From Anaerolineae bacterium (GTDB lineage: Bacteria > Chloroflexota > Anaerolineae > Aggregatilineales > Phototrophicaceae): a stretch of 64,000 nucleotides of DNA. The stretch is taken from the NCBI GenBank assembly GCA_019912965.1, contig JAIOHM010000213.1, positions 1 to 64,000 on the forward strand, given 5' to 3'. The notes under the pieces were generated by a model. It was not told the origin of the DNA. It was given only the letters and a program-made list of their open reading frames with translations, and searched no databases. Positions 58,812 to 64,000 of the stretch are shown here, piece by piece (the first letter of the stretch is position 1; every line of letters starts with the position of its first letter). The position numbers and the translations under genes were made by a program.

Positions 58812-59275
58812 AAGTCGTTGACACCTCTGTTTTTGTGGCACAGGCCGACAGCCGGATCAAGCCGGAGGTGGTTGATCTGGGCAACTTGCCACCTATCCAG
58901 AAATCCCCAAGACCAAACCCGTCTCCCCTACCGAAAACGCTGATCTTTCAACAGGGGAACCCAACTTCTCCATCACCAAGCTCATCCGAAGCTAAGCAGT
59001 TGCTTGCAACCGGGCAACCAAACAACCAAATAACCAAAACTGATGGGATCAGATCGGCGTTGGAGGCGAAAGCCTTGAAACCGTTGACCCTGCGCTTTCC
59101 ACAGGAGCTATGGGATGAAATCGACGAGGTGATGTATTACATCAAGCGGCGATTCAAACGTAAGCTGACCAAGAACGACCTGATTACCCTAGCCGTCGCC
59201 TTGCTGCTCAAGGATTTTGGTGAACGGGATTTAGACAGCGACCTCTACAAACTGCTGGTGCTCAAGCAAAGCTAA
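58808..59275 (+). CDS. Putative ribbon-helix-helix ParB-like centromere-binding protein
   Basis: Overlaps parA stop; disordered N-terminus; C-terminal KPLTLRFPQELWDEIDEVMYYIKRRFKRKLTKNDLITLAVALLLKDF resembles RHH. Confidence 0.65.
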   Translation: MKVVDTSVFVAQADSRIKPEVVDLGNLPPIQKSPRPNPSPLPKTLIFQQGNPTSPSPSSSEAKQLLATGQPNNQITKTDGIRSALEAKALKPLTLRFPQELWDEIDEVMYYIKRRFKRKLTKNDLITLAVALLLKDFGERDLDSDLYKLLVLKQS

Positions 59276-59537
59276 ATGGTTGTTTACAACCAAGCAATCC
59301 ACCAACCAAAACAGGCGCAATCAGCTCAACCCTGTAAACAAAGCCGTTACCACCGCATGTCTCAAGTATTTTGAGAAATGGGTACACGACTGATAACATG
59401 GTTATTGATTTGGCACATGCCACCCCCTGAAAGGGCTTAAGGTTTGAACACCCACATGAAGACCCGCGCAACCCGGCCTATTCAAACAAAGCTAAATAGT
59501 TGCTTGCAACTAAACAACCAAGCAACTATGGTTGTTT
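58991..59537 (+). repeat. Three-copy repeat GCTAARYRGTTGYTTRCAAC with AACCAA-rich tails (candidate parS)
   Basis: Copies at 58991-59010, 59271-59290, 59491-59510; each has a GTTGYTTRCAAC near-palindrome and a downstream CAACCAA-like tract; inverted AAACAACCA...TGGTTGTTT at 59512-59537. Confidence 0.75.
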
Positions 59538-59899
59538 GGTTGCAATCTAATCGTTGACTTGATGTTTTCGGATATGGTGGTATGGAGTAGGTATCAAATC
59601 CTTGTAGTGAGTATGAGATAACGGACGGCGTTTCAAGGGGGCGCTACCGTCTAGGGAAGACCCGAACGGAAAGCTACAAGGTCGGCGTTGCCAGAGCAAC
59701 AAGAATGGTGGGGGAGGGCAGAGCGCAAAAACAAAACAGCGCTCTGGAAAAGTCCACAGCGCCGTTTATGAGTTTGTTTTCAGACGAACATATCTGTCTA
59801 AAGCAATAACTTTAAAGCAGATAGTTTATCTACGCAAATTGCCGCAGCAATTTGAAAATAAACTTTGCCCCCGTCGTTGTCAAGTAGGGGATTGCCGTT

Positions 59900-59908
59900 T
59901 GTGGATAA
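59900..59908 (-). promoter_or_regulatory. DnaA-box consensus match
   Basis: TGTGGATAA (reverse complement TTATCCACA) in a non-coding region with perfect hairpins. Confidence 0.45.
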
Positions 59909-60095
59909 CTTTTCACGTCGATAAATGACAATCATGCAATACATCGCAGAAGATCACACCCCAACAAACGAATACATCATCTGTTCGTTAATTGCTTTCA
60001 CTCCGAAGCAAGAGTGGTGCCAAACCCCAGACAGAACCCCACGCCACTGAATATGGAGTAGCACCTGGAGCCATTTACACTCACACAATACCTAT

Positions 60096-60439
60096 GGTTT
60101 GCTTGAGGAGGGTACGCGCTCACCATCTGACTGACCACACAGATGGTCAGATCAGGCTGCTTTCCCGACCGTACCCTCCCACTGCACAAACCATCCCGCG
60201 TCGGGCTTCTTCGTCACCTGCGTCTTCGACGGGTGTCCTCGCAGCCCGACCACAAACCCCGCCGCAGCCTACAAATCACTTCTCCCTTCGGGAGACCCCG
60301 ATTTCGCCGCGCTCATCGGGGACGTGGTTTGGGCGGCTGTGTCCTCGGTCGCTCTGCTCCCTCGGCGGGTGCGGGTTCGCACTCCGCCACAGGCGGAGGC
60401 TCACCACGCTCAGGGTTTGTGGTCGGCCTGACAGCCGAC
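60096..60439 (+). ncRNA. Candidate structured non-coding RNA or single-strand-structured DNA element
   Basis: GGAGGGTACG/CGTACCCTCC, CCATCTG/CAGATGG, GTCGGGCT/AGCCCGAC, AAATCAC/GTGGTTT, TCTCCC/GGGAGA, CCCCGAT/ATCGGGG, CTCCGCC/GGCGGAG, GTCGGC/GCCGAC and a long-range 14-bp CCGACCACAAACCC/GGGTTTGTGGTCGG. Confidence 0.6.
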
Positions 60440-60820
60440 GCGGGCAGACGGCGAATATGAGCCATTAACGTGAGTGGTGATGCAGAGTGAGAAATTCCCC
60501 CGTATTTAGACACTGGCGCGCCCGCTGCCTGCTGCTGGGCAGGGATGCGTTACGAAGGTTGTGCATGGAACGGATGAGTGGAGGAGCAGTGTAAATTGCC
60601 CCGTGTGAGATCGTGTAGTGACGCAGAATGGGTGATTTTGTTGCTGGCGGCCATCTGCTTATCCAAGCACTTTACATCCAGTTTAGACCCCAGTTGCTAT
60701 TACCGTAGGTAACAACCGTAAGCAGATTGCCAATATCCTATGTAAAGCGCCTTGAATATGTCGAAATGATGTTCCGCAGGTGTACTGTCCTCAACATCTG
60801 AAGTAGAGGTGCGGGAGTGC

Positions 60821-60849
60821 TTGACAAATGTTATGCAATATTATATACT
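60821..60849 (+). promoter_or_regulatory. Strong sigma70-like promoter
   Basis: TTGACA - 17 nt - TATACT. Confidence 0.7.
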
Positions 60850-60943
60850 AATGAATAGTATTATATGAAATGAGATGAGAAGGTTCTGGGATGGGAAGCG
60901 TAACCAACAGCACATCTTCTCCCTATCCCTAACTAGCACACCT

Positions 60944-61207
60944 ATGCAGCAGCACCCGAATACACGCCCTCCGACTAAGCTTGAGGTTCGCAAGATCGCG
61001 TATTACGCCGCGCGAGATGGGGGAAGGCACGACCCAGTAAAATTTGAGGTGGAACTCAAAGCACTTGAAGCAGCTACGATTACCGTGTTTCCAAATTTTG
61101 ATGGCCATACGCATCTGATGGTCATTAGCAACTGGAAATCAGGTTTTTTGTACTATGGAATGACAATGATCTTGGATCTTGATAAGGGAGAAGTCATTTG
61201 CGATTAA
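60944..61207 (+). CDS. Small hypothetical protein
   Basis: MQQHPNTRPPTKLEVRKIAYYAARDGGRHDPVKFEVELKALEAATITVFPNFDGHTHLMVISNWKSGFLYYGMTMILDLDKGEVICD; follows the strong promoter. Confidence 0.6.
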   Translation: MQQHPNTRPPTKLEVRKIAYYAARDGGRHDPVKFEVELKALEAATITVFPNFDGHTHLMVISNWKSGFLYYGMTMILDLDKGEVICD

Positions 61208-61260
61208 TGTGGCTTAGGAAACAGATAATCCTACCACTGTATGATATAATCCATATGATT

Positions 61261-61494
61261 ATGGATCATAAATTAGCTTCCATTAATGCTACGCAATTGC
61301 AAAAGCAAATTGGCAGTGTTTTACGCCGAGTGGGAGTGGGTGGGGAACATCTTATTGTGGTGCGGAGCGGCTTTCCGATTGCGGTTCTTATACCCTACAT
61401 CGATTATCCACCGCTTTCCGATTCAGATACGTCGCCAACTGCCAAAATAGAGCAGGCAAATCGACCCAAATCACCTCACAAAAATAGTCGCTGA
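61261..61494 (+). CDS. Phd/YefM-like antitoxin
   Basis: MDHKLASINATQLQKQIGSVLRRVGVGGEHLIVVRSGFPIAVLIPYIDY resembles prevent-host-death N-terminus. Confidence 0.65.
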   Translation: MDHKLASINATQLQKQIGSVLRRVGVGGEHLIVVRSGFPIAVLIPYIDYPPLSDSDTSPTAKIEQANRPKSPHKNSR

Positions 61495-61612
61495 ACAGTA
61501 AGCGATCTGCTCTACAGACCAAAACCCAGCTAACGAACCCCGTCCATTTACAACTATTAGGCGCAGTTGCACTCTTATGATTTTGGGTATTTAATACTCA
61601 AAAGGTTGTTAT

Positions 61613-64000
61613 TTGGGGGATAAAGCCGCTTTGTCTCGCCACTACCGCCGTGACCCAGATGAGCGTGCCGCCGGATGTCTGTTGGCACTGGTAATTGCTG
61701 CTGTTTTTGGCCTCATCTATGTGCTGATAGAAGCCTTCAAATACCGCCCGCCTGTATACACTCCTGCGTCGCCGTATGATCCAGAAAACAGCGGTATTCC
61801 CACCACTCCTCGTTTCTATGACTTGCGAGTAGACCTTGCCCAGTGGAGTACCGTGTTCGGTTCTAGCATTGTAGTGGGTATTGGGGTGATTGGTGGCCTG
61901 AGTACTGTGCGTGTAGGCGGATTGTCGCACTGGCTGACGGGTTTGAGCATCGCATGGGCCTGTGGCTGCATTGGCGTAAATGGTGGGTTAGTGGCGGTCG
62001 CATTGTGGCGGGATCCACCACAAACAACGGCACAATTGGATGATAGATGGCTGCTGCGCTACCTCCATTTGCCCGCACTTGTGGTACTACTCCGCAGCAT
62101 TGGCGTCATTACGATTTTTATGCTGCCGTTTGTCATTCAAGTTATTGTTGTTCATCCAACGGTCCGATTTGTCTTGACGGTTGGTGGGTTGTTATTTGGC
62201 GCAGTGGCAGGTTCTCAGTTATGGGAATTTTCGGATAAAATTCTTGCTTGGCAACCACAGCAGCAGACAGCACGAGAACAGGCGACAGCTCTCTTGCAGC
62301 AGCAGCAAGCTGAGGTCGTCACTCATCAGCCGCCGCAAACGATTTATACACTTTACCCTGCTCACAGCAAAGCGGATTATGTAAGTGATAGCAAATTATT
62401 GGCAGCGCTCTTGGCGACTGCGCCCTGTTTGACCTTCCAAATTATTGGCACGAAAGGGGAGACTATCTGGCGAGTGGTTGATCCAACATCCACCTACGAG
62501 CCAGCGAGGGTCATGGCACTCCTCAAAAGTCATCTCCCACCGCTCAGTCAAGTTGTTTTCCATCAGCGCAAGACAAGCAAACATGAGGGTTTATCCCTGC
62601 CGTTTTACCGTCAGCATCTGCTGTTTGATGCTGTTCATGAATATGGAGTGCCATTGCCCTTTTTGGAACATATGAAAGTCTACGATCCACTGATGGCAAT
62701 TACACAACATATGGGACTGCTGGAAACTGAGGATCGGATCGTCTATTCGGTGATGACGTTGACATCCAGTGCTGAGGCACGTCGACGTGCCCAAGAACGG
62801 TTTCGGGCAGGCTTCATTACCCCCTTAACGATGGTGCGGCAGGACGTGCAGCGGCAGAGTGCTCGATTTGAATTTGATGAAGCGGTTGTGACCGCCAAGC
62901 TGTCTGGAGAACTGTATCATTGCTATTTGGTGGTCACGGTTGAGAGTAGTCGTCCACAACGCGTAGGGGAATTGGCGCAACTGGCGTATCAAATTCCGCA
63001 GTTTCAATTGTTGGGTCATAATCAGATGCGGCATACCTTTGCACTGGGACGAGTGGAGGTGACAACAGAAGCTGAGAATGTAGTGAGTGATTTTGCTGCG
63101 ATCCTTGAATCGTGGGTTAGGGAGTATGAAACTGCATGGCGGCTTCATTTACTGGTGCTTTCACCTGCTGAGATTGCTGCCCTGTGGCATCTCCCCAATG
63201 AGACTTTTACCAGTCGGCGCATCGCTTGGGCGGGTCCTCCAGTTCCCGCAGAACTGCTGAGCCAATACCGAGAACGGGTGTGGCTAGGCGAGGCAGTTGG
63301 CCCTCAAGGTTACAGCCCGGTTTCACTGACGCTTAAAGATCGCGCTTACCATCACTACATCGCGGGTAAAACCGGGATGGGCAAATCCACGCTCCTTCAT
63401 AACCTCATTCATCAGGACATCCAAGCCGGACGCAGTGTGGTGGTAATTGATCCACACGGAAAACTGATTGATGACATCTTGGGACACAGCATCCCCGAAA
63501 AACGGGTCAAAGATGTGGTATTGCTGGAATGTGGCAATCGGGAGTATCCGGTGCCACTTAATCCGCTGCGGATACCCACCGGAGTATCTTATGAAACCGC
63601 TTTTAACTACCTGTATTGGATCCTACGGAAACTGTATGAGAGTGTATGGCGTGATCGAATGGATTTGGTGTATCGCAATGTGCTCCATGCACTCTTGTGC
63701 GATCCAGCGGCAACACCACTGGATATTGACCGGATATTTACCAGCCATTCCTATCGGGATTATCTCATTGAGCGGATGGACAAGCACCCGCAAGTTTCCA
63801 CAGCAGTGCAGGCTTTTTGGCGTGACTACGGACGGCGGGGAAAAAGTGAACAGGCAGAGATGGCAGCACCCATTCGCAACCGCACCGCCATTTTCTTGGG
63901 CAACAGGGCGCTGGAATTGATGACTTGTCATCCCCAAATGCTCAACTTTCGCAGTTTTATCGAGCAGAAAAAGATTGTGCTGATTAATCTTTCCGGCGAG
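61613..64000 (+). CDS. Conjugation/type IV secretion-type ATPase with N-terminal TM region (TraD/HerA-like), truncated by window end
   Basis: Open frame not in the ORF track (no stop in window); TM segments then HHYIAGKTGMGKSTLLHNLIHQDIQAGRSVVVIDPHGKLIDDIL (Walker A) and a continuing P-loop ATPase domain. Confidence 0.82.
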   Translation, partial: MGDKAALSRHYRRDPDERAAGCLLALVIAAVFGLIYVLIEAFKYRPPVYTPASPYDPENSGIPTTPRFYDLRVDLAQWSTVFGSSIVVGIGVIGGLSTVRVGGLSHWLTGLSIAWACGCIGVNGGLVAVALWRDPPQTTAQLDDRWLLRYLHLPALVVLLRSIGVITIFMLPFVIQVIVVHPTVRFVLTVGGLLFGAVAGSQLWEFSDKILAWQPQQQTAREQATALLQQQQAEVVTHQPPQTIYTLYPAHSKADYVSDSKLLAALLATAPCLTFQIIGTKGETIWRVVDPTSTYEPARVMALLKSHLPPLSQVVFHQRKTSKHEGLSLPFYRQHLLFDAVHEYGVPLPFLEHMKVYDPLMAITQHMGLLETEDRIVYSVMTLTSSAEARRRAQERFRAGFITPLTMVRQDVQRQSARFEFDEAVVTAKLSGELYHCYLVVTVESSRPQRVGELAQLAYQIPQFQLLGHNQMRHTFALGRVEVTTEAENVVSDFAAILESWVREYETAWRLHLLVLSPAEIAALWHLPNETFTSRRIAWAGPPVPAELLSQYRERVWLGEAVGPQGYSPVSLTLKDRAYHHYIAGKTGMGKSTLLHNLIHQDIQAGRSVVVIDPHGKLIDDILGHSIPEKRVKDVVLLECGNREYPVPLNPLRIPTGVSYETAFNYLYWILRKLYESVWRDRMDLVYRNVLHALLCDPAATPLDIDRIFTSHSYRDYLIERMDKHPQVSTAVQAFWRDYGRRGKSEQAEMAAPIRNRTAIFLGNRALELMTCHPQMLNFRSFIEQKKIVLINLSGE

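Noticed and set aside
59992-60513. ORFs 59992..60468 (+), 60143..60460 (+) and 60313..60513 (-)
   Set aside because: Pro/Arg-rich low-complexity translations in a GC-rich block whose complementarity is better explained by RNA/DNA structure; no recognisable domain.
1-64000. CRISPR arrays, rRNA operons, intact tRNAs
   Set aside because: No regularly spaced direct repeats, no rRNA-like conserved segments and no complete cloverleaf seen by eye; a formal scan would be needed to exclude a missed tRNA.

Overview
The window is 64 kb of bacterial chromosome. Gene content (SH3b/TP-rich secreted proteins, DUF4012, many GAF/PAS histidine kinases, carbohydrate ABC operons) suggests Chloroflexota (inference only). 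About 1-48 kb is mostly core or metabolic: a GH31 / sugar ABC transporter / LacI locus, class IV aminotransferase, MFS transporter, a muramidase+M23 cell-wall hydrolase, aspartokinase, histidine kinases and response regulators, isocitrate dehydrogenase, phosphohexomutase, a G1P-dehydrogenase-like protein, a GCS2-like ligase with a WecE/RffA-type aminotransferase, RNase J, a D-threonine-aldolase-like enzyme, and a GH53 galactan locus with its own ABC transporter. About 48-56 kb holds large secreted or membrane accessory proteins. From 56.8 kb to the end is a mobile-element module: AEP primase + CHC2 zinc finger, HTH/excisionase-like protein, ParA, ribbon-helix-helix-like partner, repeats, a DnaA box, a structured non-coding region, a Phd-like antitoxin and a truncated conjugation-type ATPase. 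The most notable findings are (1) a probable ribosome-mediated attenuator upstream of aspartokinase, with a leader peptide very rich in aspartate-family amino acids (MNILTICCTTMGMGTTTPHKKMRGSFRLP), a strong terminator and a competing antiterminator; (2) a compact, highly structured non-coding region at ~60.10-60.44 kb in the mobile module; and (3) a three-copy GCTAARYRGTTGYTTRCAAC repeat next to parA that may be its centromere. No rRNA, intact tRNA or CRISPR array was found.
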